This document shows positions 1 to 5,162 of a stretch of 5,162 bases of DNA, one piece after another. This DNA comes from an archaeon MnTg01. GTDB lineage: Archaea; Thermoproteota; Nitrososphaeria; Nitrososphaerales; Nitrosopumilaceae. The notes beneath the pieces are model-generated. The model was not told the origin of the DNA. It searched no databases and saw only the letters and a program-made list of their open reading frames with translations. Each line of letters starts with the position of its first letter. Position 1 is the first letter of the stretch. The stretch is taken from contig BFAR01000053.1 in NCBI GenBank assembly GCA_008974855.1, positions 1 through 5,162 on the forward strand, given 5' to 3'. Made by a program: the position numbers and the translations under genes.

Positions 1-1372
1 AATTTACAACATATTGCGCTTGATGCGGATATTTTTTTCTAATCATATCAAATACTACTTTTGATTTGTACATACAATCTTCAAAGTCTTTGTCTATCCC
101 AAGTATTGAAACTTCATCTGGCATCTTAAAACCATGCTGAGTTGTTAGTAGCTGTCGTTCCATAGTAAGTACTCTATGTCTATGAAAATCTCTAAACATT
201 CCAAAATTATTAATCAAATCAAAGGTATACTCTACCATTTCAAATGCACGTGGTGGTCTATGACGTCTATTTTTTCGTAGTTTAGAAAAGTCTTCAATAA
301 TTTGGTTCTTTTTATTTTTAGGCATTTTTTTAGCATTTGAAAGTATTTTTTGATAGGAAATTCCTGATGATTGCTCGTAAAGAATTCCAGCAACTATCTT
401 ATTGATTGCCTTTGACTCTGACTCAAAATCTACCAGTTTTGTTATACTCTGCTTTGGAGCATCTCCATGAGCATATTTTTTGGTAAATTTGAGACTAGTT
501 TTTCGAATATCTTGAAGATAATTTTGGATGGCTTTACCATATTTGTCATCAGCCCGTCTTACAAATGACTTTATGGTAGAATCAAGTTCGTATTTAATTT
601 TTTTTGCTAAAACTCTTTCTTCTTTTAAATCAGAGCTAAACAAAATTGTTAACAAATATTCAAACGCTCTTCCATTTCCTGTAATTCCAACATTTGTTAG
701 AGTTGAAGCTGGTAGTAGTCCACGTAAAATATCTAACGCTTTAGCTTTTGTTGAACCTCTGTAGATAATTCCAGCTGATTTTATATCGCTTTCATTTTTT
801 AGTTTTAAATAAGGCTGTTCAATTCCGTTTGAATCTTTGAATGTATATTTTTCAATAGGATATTTTTCTCTAACATATTTTATCATCGGTTCAATGTTTT
901 TTGAATAGACATCAAAATCTAAATTGCACGAATCAATGTATTTATCTGCAAAACGAGAATTCATTATTGCGGAATCTCTATAAAATTTGTATTTACCATT
1001 TTCTTTTTTATTCCATACAACATATCTTGAAGATTTTTCAAGATATGACAAACCGATTCTACGATCTTCAATTTTTTTTACTGCGATATTTGATAAACCT
1101 TCAATTGCAACCTGCGCTGCACCAAGTTCTGCAACTGAATCATCACCATATTCAATTAAAACTCTATTGTAAAATTCTTCTCCTCTTTTTTTATTTGCCA
1201 AAAATTCATCAAGAAAAATCCTGCGCATACTTTTGTCAGTTCTACTGTAGCGTGACATGAGCGCCCCGCGATCAACTTGTTTAGGTGTAGTTATGGCAAA
1301 GACTGAATCATCAGTGTTAGAAAAATGATTCAAAAGTATCTTTTCTTCAGATTTTGAAAACTTTTCTGACAA
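1..1372 (-). CDS. ThyX-family (FAD-dependent thymidylate synthase-like) tandem-domain protein, C-terminus cut by window edge
   Basis: Reading the minus strand gives 457 codons without a stop up to the left edge. The N-terminal half resembles ThyX, the flavin-dependent enzyme that makes dTMP from dUMP with methylene-tetrahydrofolate. It has GALMSRYSR (37-44), [10 protein letters not shown] (75-84), EGLSNI (91-96), then [14 protein letters not shown] (104-117) at the place of the ThyX signature RHRxxSxNExSxR, and [17 protein letters not shown] (219-235), like the LP...T..NAR dUMP-binding end of ThyX. A second ThyX-like part follows, with [10 protein letters not shown] (369-378) and [15 protein letters not shown] (393-407). 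ThyX proteins are usually about 220-280 residues, so this is a duplicated, longer form. The first half keeps the S..E.S.RY part and the second keeps RHR; neither has the full motif. Whether it still makes dTMP is therefore uncertain. No ATG lies near the N-terminus: an in-frame stop is at 1415-1417, and TTG at 1370-1372 is the best start. The first ATG (1256-1258) would cut conserved sequence. It lies 31 nt behind the 93-aa gene, probably in one transcript. Family confident, function not. Confidence 0.82.
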   Translation of the reverse strand, partial: MSEKFSKSEEKILLNHFSNTDDSVFAITTPKQVDRGALMSRYSRTDKSMRRIFLDEFLANKKRGEEFYNRVLIEYGDDSVAELGAAQVAIEGLSNIAVKKIEDRRIGLSYLEKSSRYVVWNKKENGKYKFYRDSAIMNSRFADKYIDSCNLDFDVYSKNIEPMIKYVREKYPIEKYTFKDSNGIEQPYLKLKNESDIKSAGIIYRGSTKAKALDILRGLLPASTLTNVGITGNGRAFEYLLTILFSSDLKEERVLAKKIKYELDSTIKSFVRRADDKYGKAIQNYLQDIRKTSLKFTKKYAHGDAPKQSITKLVDFESESKAINKIVAGILYEQSSGISYQKILSNAKKMPKNKKNQIIEDFSKLRKNRRHRPPRAFEMVEYTFDLINNFGMFRDFHRHRVLTMERQLLTTQHGFKMPDEVSILGIDKDFEDCMYKSKVVFDMIRKKYPHQAQYVVN

Positions 1373-1403
1373 TACGTTTGCAAGTTTTCTAATTATTAAT
1401 AAT

Positions 1404-1685
1404 CTATCCTTTTTTTAATTGAATAAGATCTGAATTTGGAGTAGTTTGCATTCCTTTTGTTTGCCAACGTAGCAAAACTTCTTTGAAAGCATTTGCGTCT
1501 GCTTCTTGTTCAGTATACATTAACACGGTAACCCATCTACCTTTTCCTGCTTTTCCACCAACAGAGTTCATCCAAAAGTTACTTGGCAAAGTCTGCATGA
1601 TTTTATTTTCAGGTTCTCTTGAGATGTCTGTCCATCGTTTTGAAACAAACTGCAAGATTTGCACCAACTCTTCTTGAGTAATCAT
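1404..1685 (-). CDS. Conserved-looking 93-aa hypothetical protein, first gene of the minus-strand transcript
   Basis: I do not recognise a family. The product is a small soluble protein without cysteines, signal peptide or membrane segment. A likely N-terminal helix (about residues 3-20, [18 protein letters not shown]) is followed by a central part with a glycine/lysine-rich turn, [16 protein letters not shown] (42-57), and a second helix, [16 protein letters not shown] (59-74). Four tryptophans (18, 38, 51, 74) suggest a compact folded domain, not a random frame. The ATG at 1683-1685 is preceded by an AT-rich TATA-like box centred about 25 nt upstream, as expected for a leaderless archaeal transcript. 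The gene is divergent from cdvA and is followed after 31 nt by the ThyX-like gene in the same direction. The overlapping plus-strand frame is a shadow. Being a real gene is likely; its function is unknown. Confidence 0.75.
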   Translation of the reverse strand: MITQEELVQILQFVSKRWTDISREPENKIMQTLPSNFWMNSVGGKAGKGRWVTVLMYTEQEADANAFKEVLLRWQTKGMQTTPNSDLIQLKKG

Positions 1686-1701
1686 GACTTTTGAGGATTT
1701 T

Positions 1702-1716
1702 ATTTAAAATTTAAAA
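1702..1716 (-). promoter_or_regulatory. Probable TATA box for the 93-aa gene / ThyX-like transcript
   Basis: On the minus strand the sequence TTTAAATTTTAAAT lies 17-31 nt before the ATG of the 93-aa gene. This is the usual distance of an archaeal TATA box from the start of a leaderless mRNA. There is no Shine-Dalgarno sequence in front of that ATG, which agrees with leaderless translation. Inferred from position and composition only. Confidence 0.5.
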
Positions 1717-1735
1717 ATTGCTATTCATGCGATTT

Positions 1736-1766
1736 CAGTTTAGTTAATTTGTTCTTACTAAAACTG
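1736..1766. repeat. Inverted repeat in the divergent cdvA / 93-aa gene promoter region
   Basis: CAGTTTAGT (1736-1744) and ACTAAAACTG (1757-1766) are reverse complements except for one extra A in the right arm, with a 12-base spacer. It sits roughly midway between the two divergent start codons (1685 and 1817). That position suits a regulator-binding site acting on one or both promoters. A chance match in AT-rich DNA is possible, although the CAG/CTG ends make it a little less likely. Confidence 0.35.
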
Positions 1767-1790
1767 GAAACCTTGTTAACACTTTGTGGG

Positions 1791-1796
1791 TTATAG
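1791..1796 (+). promoter_or_regulatory. Possible TATA-like element for cdvA
   Basis: TTATAG lies 21-26 nt before the cdvA ATG, a suitable distance for a leaderless transcript. No Shine-Dalgarno sequence precedes the ATG. A better AT box, TTTAAAT at 1802-1808, is too close to the ATG to serve this start. The hexamer ATAGCC occurs twice here (1793-1798 and 1810-1815). Weak evidence. Confidence 0.3.
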
Positions 1797-1816
1797 CCAG
1801 CTTTAAATCATAGCCC

Positions 1817-2713
1817 ATGAGTAACGACGAGATCCAGATTATCGGAAAAAAAGTCAAGGATATGTATGGAACTCTCGTAGGTAAAGTCGTAGGTACTATA
1901 AGCGAAATCGATGGAAGCATTCAAACCGTTGGAATCGATTGTGGTGCAGAAGGTTTGAAACAAATCGGATTTGAACAATTAGTTGTTCAACCTGACGTAG
2001 TAATTTTCATTCCTAAATGGAGACTTGATTCTCAACGACTATTACGAGAAAAAGGACTCACTCTTCGTCGTCTAAAGGCTCTGATAGATTTAGCTTCTGA
2101 AAATGATGACATGAAAGAATCAGCAGAAATGCTACATGAAAAATACAAATCAAAGCTATCTACATTAGATGAATCTGAAAACGAAATCAAAGCCCAACTA
2201 GATGCTAGAGCTGCAGAATTAAATGAGCAAATGAAATCAGTTAAAATGCTCATATTTGATGGCAAGATGCAGTTTAAGAGTAATGAAATTTCTGAATCAA
2301 CGTTTGAGTCGGTAAAGACACAAACCACTGATTTGATTGAGCACATAACTCATGAACAAGCAGAAATTTCTAATGTTCAAAAACGCCTTGAAGATCTTTC
2401 AATGGAGGTTCAGACAACTGAAGCCCCGAAAGAGCAACTTCAAGAAGAAGCAGTATCTTACCTCGGCACCCAAAGTGAATTAGAAGTGCAAACGAAACTT
2501 CCCGAAGTACCAAAGCAAGCTGCTAACGCGCCAATTGAACAACCTGCAACCCACACTGATCAACCTGCAACCGAAACTGAACAACCTGCAGCCCCGACCT
2601 CTGAACCAATGGTAACTTCACCACCAGTTTCAGCAAGTCAAAATGCAATAAGCTCAGATCCTGAAAAAAAATCCGATGAATCAGACTGGCTTTCAAGAAT
2701 GGAAGCACAGTAG
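1817..2713 (+). CDS. cdvA: CdvA, archaeal ESCRT-type cell division protein
   Basis: CdvA binds the membrane (and DNA in some studies) at mid-cell and recruits the ESCRT-III homologue CdvB, which with the Vps4-like ATPase CdvC divides the cell in Cren- and Thaumarchaeota. Residues 6-66 form a PRC-barrel-like beta domain (IIGKKVKDMYGTLVGKVVG). It is followed by the family-typical stretch IPKWRLDSQRLLREKGLTLR (65-84) and LKALIDL. Residues about 70-198 are a long, highly charged helical region with coiled-coil character. Residues about 199-285 are a Pro/Gln/Glu/Thr-rich, probably disordered linker with three QPA-type repeats. The end, DWLSRMEAQ (290-298), looks like a short binding tail; in Sulfolobus CdvA a C-terminal peptide (E3B) binds the winged-helix part of CdvB. 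At 298 residues it is longer than the roughly 240-residue Sulfolobus protein because of the linker. The gene stands alone here, without cdvB or cdvC, as known in thaumarchaea. It is divergent from the 93-aa gene and separated from acs by a T-rich spacer. Identification is confident; the role of the tail is inferred. Confidence 0.95.
   Translation: MSNDEIQIIGKKVKDMYGTLVGKVVGTISEIDGSIQTVGIDCGAEGLKQIGFEQLVVQPDVVIFIPKWRLDSQRLLREKGLTLRRLKALIDLASENDDMKESAEMLHEKYKSKLSTLDESENEIKAQLDARAAELNEQMKSVKMLIFDGKMQFKSNEISESTFESVKTQTTDLIEHITHEQAEISNVQKRLEDLSMEVQTTEAPKEQLQEEAVSYLGTQSELEVQTKLPEVPKQAANAPIEQPATHTDQPATETEQPAAPTSEPMVTSPPVSASQNAISSDPEKKSDESDWLSRMEAQ
2540..2605 (+). repeat. Three tandem 21-24 bp repeats inside the cdvA linker
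   Basis: Three in-frame units each begin with CAACCTGCA: 2540-2560 (encoding QPATHTD), 2561-2581 (QPATETE) and 2582-2605 (QPAAPTSE). Units one and two differ in only a few bases; the third is 3 bp longer and more diverged. They lengthen the disordered linker of CdvA without disturbing the frame, so copy number could vary between strains. Confidence 0.75.
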
Positions 2714-2723
2714 TTTCTAAAAA

Positions 2724-2747
2724 TTTTTCATTTTTTTTTATATTTTT
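2724..2747 (+). terminator. T-tract transcription terminator after cdvA
   Basis: Runs of five, nine and five T residues (2724-2728, 2731-2739, 2743-2747) begin 11 nt after the cdvA stop. Archaeal RNA polymerase stops at such T-rich stretches without needing a hairpin. This argues that cdvA and acs are separate transcripts. The same AT-rich stretch overlaps the acs promoter region. Confidence 0.5.
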
Positions 2748-2750
2748 AAC

Positions 2751-2760
2751 ATTTAGAAAT
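2751..2760 (+). promoter_or_regulatory. Possible TATA box for acs
   Basis: ATTTAGAAAT lies 22-31 nt before the acs ATG, the position expected for a leaderless transcript. No Shine-Dalgarno sequence precedes the ATG. A second AT box (2737-2749) would give a short leader instead. The choice between them cannot be made from sequence. Confidence 0.35.
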
Positions 2761-2781
2761 CCCTTAATCTATACTATTAAG

Positions 2782-4707
2782 ATGGATTCTAAAGTTTTCA
2801 ATGTTGGTCTTGGTAACAATGACTTTGAAACTAGAAAAAAATCTGACTCTGATTTTATTTCATTTTGGAATGAACAAGCAAAAAATCTTTCCTGGTTTTC
2901 ATCTTGGACTAAAACCTTGGATTGGAATCCTCCCTTTGGTAGGTGGTTTGTAGGAGGCACTCTAAATGCATCATATAATGCACTTGACATTCATCAAAAT
3001 ACAAGGTCCAAAAAACCCGCTATTTTGTGGGAGGGAGAAAATGGAGATAGCCGAACTTTAACCTACAATGAACTATTAACTGAGGTCCAAAAATTTTCAA
3101 ATGTCTTAAAATCACTTGGATTAAAAAAAGGCGATAGAGTTACAATCTACCTTCCAATGGTTCCCGAATTGCCAATTTCTATGTTATCTTGTGCTCGAAT
3201 TGGGGTGATTCACACTGTGGTTTTTTCAGGATTTAGCTCAAACGCATTAAAGGAGAGAATTGATGATTCTAAATCAAAAATTGTTATCACCGCAGATGGA
3301 GGCTATCGAAGAGGCTCAGTTGTAAAACTCAAGTCAGTAGTAGATGAGGCAATCCAAGAATTGGATTGTGTTCAAAATGTTATAGTTTTTGAGCGAACCA
3401 AGATTCCAATTAAAATGAATCCAAAAGACCATCTTTGGTCTGAGCTTATGAAAAATGCTTCTACTAAATGTGAGCCAGAAAAATTATCTAGTGATCACCC
3501 ACTTTACATCCTTTACACTTCAGGAACTACTGGTAAACCAAAAGGAGTTCTACATGGAACAGGTGGCTATCTAACTCAACTGTATTCCACATTCAAATGG
3601 GCATTTGACATTAAAGACTCTGACGTATTTTTTTGTACTGCCGATATTGGTTGGGTAACTGGACACAGCTATGTAGTTTATGCCCCATTAATGCATGGTG
3701 CTACAGAGGTAATGTATGAAGGTGCACCAGACTATCCAGATATTTCTAGAATGTGGGATATTATACAAAAATACAAAGTTACAATATTTTACACAACTCC
3801 GACTGCTTTGAGAATGTTTATGCGATTTGGAGACGATATTCCAAATTCATATGATCTTTCAACATTACGTTTACTTGGAACAGTAGGTGAGCCAATTAAT
3901 CCTGAAGTTTGGAAATGGTATTTTAAAACAATTGGAAAAGAAAAATGCCCAATCATTGATACATGGTGGCAAACTGAAACTGGAGGCATAATGTTATCTC
4001 CATTACCTGGATTAGAGACTATTCCATTAAAACCAGGTTCTGCAACTCTGCCTATCCCTGGAGTAGATATTGCAGTTGTAGATGAAGGGGGAAAAGACGT
4101 TAAAGTAAATACTAAAGGTTATTTGGTAATACGTAAACCCTGGCCAGGAATGCTTTTGACATTATGGGGTGATGATGAAAAGTACAAGGCAGTCTATTGG
4201 TCAAAATATGACCACTCGTACTATTCAGGTGATTATGCAATAAGGGATGAAGATGGATACTTTTGGATTCTTGGAAGAGCTGATGACGTCCTAAAAGTTG
4301 CAGGCCATAGAATTGGCACAGCCGAACTTGAAAGTAGCATTGTATCACATAATGATGTAGCGGAGGCTGCAGTATGTGGCATCCCTCATGATATCAAAGG
4401 GGAAGTTATCATCGCTTTTGTTGTATTAAAACAACAAATTCAAAAAAATGAGCAAGTTTTAAGAAAAGAAATTGTTGAAATGGTTAGAAAAGGGGTAGGT
4501 CCAATAGCAACACCTGAGCAAATTTACTTTGTTTCAAAACTTCCAAAAACTCGAAGTGGAAAAATTATGAGACGTCTGTTAAAATCAATAGCAAAAAATG
4601 AAAAAATTGGAGACACTAGTACTCTTGAAGATGAAGCTGCAGTAAGTGAAGTGCAATCTGCATTTAACGAACTTAAAAAATCAGCGAAAAATACAAAAAC
4701 AAATTAA
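2782..4707 (+). CDS. acs: Acetyl-CoA synthetase, AMP-forming (acetate-CoA ligase)
   Basis: This enzyme activates acetate with ATP to acetyl-AMP, then forms acetyl-CoA; it acts in the cytoplasm. At 641 residues it is near the usual length (about 650). The N-terminal ACS domain (about 25-80, FWNEQAKNLSWFSSW) is followed by the AMP-binding domain. The phosphate-binding loop is YTSGTTGKPKGVLHGTGGY (245-263), and TVGEPINPE (367-375) and DTWWQTETGG (393-402) follow. Trp396 corresponds to the tryptophan that limits the acyl pocket to acetate/propionate in bacterial Acs. Next come YSGDYAIRDEDGYFWILGRA (481-500), hinge Asp501, and DVLKVAGHRIGTAELES (502-518). The C-terminal PKTRSGKIMRR (588-598) holds Lys594, the catalytic lysine that is acetylated to switch off Acs in many organisms. 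All key residues appear intact. The tail after residue 600 is lysine-rich and poorly conserved. Propionate or 3-hydroxypropionate as substrate cannot be excluded, since related ligases act in the hydroxypropionate/hydroxybutyrate cycle of Metallosphaera; the retained Trp396 favours acetate. It stands alone, with spacers on both sides. Confidence 0.93.
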   Translation: MDSKVFNVGLGNNDFETRKKSDSDFISFWNEQAKNLSWFSSWTKTLDWNPPFGRWFVGGTLNASYNALDIHQNTRSKKPAILWEGENGDSRTLTYNELLTEVQKFSNVLKSLGLKKGDRVTIYLPMVPELPISMLSCARIGVIHTVVFSGFSSNALKERIDDSKSKIVITADGGYRRGSVVKLKSVVDEAIQELDCVQNVIVFERTKIPIKMNPKDHLWSELMKNASTKCEPEKLSSDHPLYILYTSGTTGKPKGVLHGTGGYLTQLYSTFKWAFDIKDSDVFFCTADIGWVTGHSYVVYAPLMHGATEVMYEGAPDYPDISRMWDIIQKYKVTIFYTTPTALRMFMRFGDDIPNSYDLSTLRLLGTVGEPINPEVWKWYFKTIGKEKCPIIDTWWQTETGGIMLSPLPGLETIPLKPGSATLPIPGVDIAVVDEGGKDVKVNTKGYLVIRKPWPGMLLTLWGDDEKYKAVYWSKYDHSYYSGDYAIRDEDGYFWILGRADDVLKVAGHRIGTAELESSIVSHNDVAEAAVCGIPHDIKGEVIIAFVVLKQQIQKNEQVLRKEIVEMVRKGVGPIATPEQIYFVSKLPKTRSGKIMRRLLKSIAKNEKIGDTSTLEDEAAVSEVQSAFNELKKSAKNTKTN

Positions 4708-4753
4708 AATTAATCTCATTTGAAATTATTACTTTTGTTCATTTTGCACAGAC

Positions 4754-4774
4754 ATGATGTTAAAGTTTCATCAT
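4754..4774. repeat. Short inverted repeat ahead of the small membrane protein gene
   Basis: ATGATG (4754-4759) and CATCAT (4769-4774) are perfect reverse complements around a 9-base spacer. TTAAAG (4760-4765) inside the spacer lies 23-28 nt before the ATG at 4788 and could be the TATA-like element. An operator over the promoter is possible, but six-base arms are short and chance is a real alternative. Confidence 0.25.
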
Positions 4775-4787
4775 ATTATAACATGAT

Positions 4788-5105
4788 ATGAAAATCATGG
4801 TGGCTTTTGTTTTGGTCGCTTTGATTTTCACACCCAGTACAGTTTTTGGTTGGAAATCAATCAATCAACTAAATGATGTTCAATGTATTGTTGATTGTAA
4901 TTTTGGTTATGCCAGTATTGATTCTTCAAAACCAATGAATTTCATTTTGTTAGGAATGTTTTCATTAATTGGTTTAGGATTATTTGTAAAGTATAATCGA
5001 TTAGGAAAATATGAAACATTTTCAATGAAATGCAAGATCTGTAGGAAAAAGACAAATGGTCTAAAGTGTCCAATATGTGAAGCTGAAAAACAGAGGGTGA
5101 TGTAA
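4788..5105 (+). CDS. Small membrane protein with C-terminal zinc-ribbon-like motif, function unknown
   Basis: I do not recognise a named family. The 105-residue product begins with a hydrophobic signal or anchor, residues 4-20 (MVAFVLVALIFTPSTVF), with a possible cleavage site around Gly21. Residues 22-50 should lie outside the cell and contain Cys33 and Cys37, which could form a disulfide or bind a metal. A second membrane segment spans about 51-67 (NFILLGMFSLIGLGLFV) and is followed by the basic stretch KYNRLGKY, so the C-terminus should be cytoplasmic. There CKIC (82-85) and CPIC (94-97), eight residues apart, make a minimal treble-clef or zinc-ribbon-like site. ATG at 4788 gives MKIMVAF; an in-frame ATG at 4797 is equally good for the signal. 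The next gene starts only 4 nt after its stop and has its Shine-Dalgarno site inside this gene, so the two are probably co-transcribed and may work together. Confidence 0.72.
   Translation: MKIMVAFVLVALIFTPSTVFGWKSINQLNDVQCIVDCNFGYASIDSSKPMNFILLGMFSLIGLGLFVKYNRLGKYETFSMKCKICRKKTNGLKCPICEAEKQRVM
5096..5101 (+). promoter_or_regulatory. Shine-Dalgarno site for the right-edge gene
   Basis: GGTGAT, within GAGGGTGATG, is complementary to the ATCACC core at the 3' end of archaeal 16S rRNA and lies 8 nt before the ATG at 5110. It overlaps the last codons and stop of the small membrane protein gene. A ribosome site here supports the ATG at 5110 as a true start in an operon. The promoter-proximal genes of the window lack such a site. 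Confidence 0.6.
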
Positions 5106-5109
5106 TTTT

Positions 5110-5162
5110 ATGACTACATATCCCTTAGCTGTACAGCTAATTGATGAGATTGCTCAATCAGG
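5110..5162 (+). CDS. Start of a gene running off the right edge (18 codons visible)
   Basis: An open frame starts at ATG 5110 and reads MTTYPLAVQLIDEIAQSG up to the window end. It begins 4 nt after the stop of the small membrane protein gene and has a well-placed Shine-Dalgarno site (GGTGAT). It is very probably the next gene of the same transcript. The visible part looks soluble and helical and is too short to assign a family. Confidence 0.55.
   Translation, partial: MTTYPLAVQLIDEIAQS

Noticed and set aside
528..764. Plus-strand open frame of 78 codons
   Set aside because: It lies wholly inside the minus-strand ThyX-like gene, whose conserved motifs prove the coding strand. Its translation has no recognisable features.
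901..1260. Plus-strand open frame of 119 codons, and a nested one at 987-1172
   Set aside because: Both are antisense to the conserved N-terminal half of the ThyX-like gene. The Leu/Phe/His/Tyr-rich translation is typical of a shadow frame.
1483..1677. Plus-strand open frame of 64 codons opposite the 93-aa gene
   Set aside because: The minus-strand frame has a better start, a promoter-like box and a more protein-like composition. The plus frame is read as its shadow.
1801..1808. CTTTAAAT as the cdvA TATA box
   Set aside because: It ends only 8 nt before the ATG, too near for transcription to begin at or before the start codon. It would fit only if translation began further downstream, which would remove the start of the PRC-barrel domain.
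2032..2346. Minus-strand open frame of 104 codons inside cdvA
   Set aside because: It is antisense to the coiled-coil region of CdvA. Its Ser/Phe-rich composition mirrors Glu/Lys-rich coding on the other strand.
2523..2708. Minus-strand open frame opposite the cdvA linker
   Set aside because: It is the antisense reading of the QPA repeats; the apparent repeats in its translation come from the same DNA repeats.
4112..4348. Minus-strand open frames inside acs (also 2769-2990 and 3789-3989)
   Set aside because: All are antisense to well-conserved acetyl-CoA synthetase sequence and have no features of their own.
4708..4787. Possible small RNA or clear terminator after acs
   Set aside because: The 80-base spacer has only short T runs and no stable hairpin that I can see. 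It is read as plain promoter and terminator space.

Overview
This AT-rich window looks like part of the genome of an ammonia-oxidising-type archaeon (Nitrososphaerota/Thaumarchaeota, Nitrosopumilus-like). The strongest marker is a clear CdvA, the membrane-associated protein of the archaeal ESCRT-like (Cdv) division machinery, which is known only from Cren-/Thaumarchaeota-type lineages. TATA-like AT boxes about 25 nt ahead of start codons, T-tract endings and Shine-Dalgarno sites only inside operons also fit. The assignment rests on protein recognition and sequence style, not on a database search.

Layout. Positions 1-1685 carry two minus-strand genes that read out of the left edge: a 93-residue protein of unknown function (1404-1685), then a large ThyX-family protein (1-1372, C-terminus beyond the window). 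The ThyX-family protein appears to be a tandem of two ThyX-like halves with the signature motif divided between them. It has no ATG near its N-terminus and probably starts at TTG. Positions 1686-1816 form a divergent promoter region with an inverted repeat. On the plus strand follow cdvA (1817-2713), a T-rich spacer holding a likely terminator and promoter (2714-2781), an AMP-forming acetyl-CoA synthetase acs (2782-4707), an 80-base spacer, and a small membrane protein with a C-terminal zinc-ribbon-like motif (4788-5105). The last gene begins at 5110 with a good Shine-Dalgarno site and runs off the right edge after 18 residues.

How they fit together. cdvA and acs each seem to have their own promoter, so the window is a set of short housekeeping transcripts, not a dedicated cluster. 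The divergent pair cdvA / (93-aa gene + ThyX-like gene) places a division gene next to a possible nucleotide-metabolism gene across one control region; a shared cell-cycle control is only a conjecture. Acs would supply acetyl-CoA from acetate, alongside the autotrophic 3-hydroxypropionate/4-hydroxybutyrate cycle known in these archaea. I see no rRNA, tRNA, CRISPR array, insertion sequence or phage gene, and no convincing new multi-gene system. The most unusual items are the split-motif ThyX tandem, the repeat-bearing CdvA linker and the small zinc-ribbon membrane protein.
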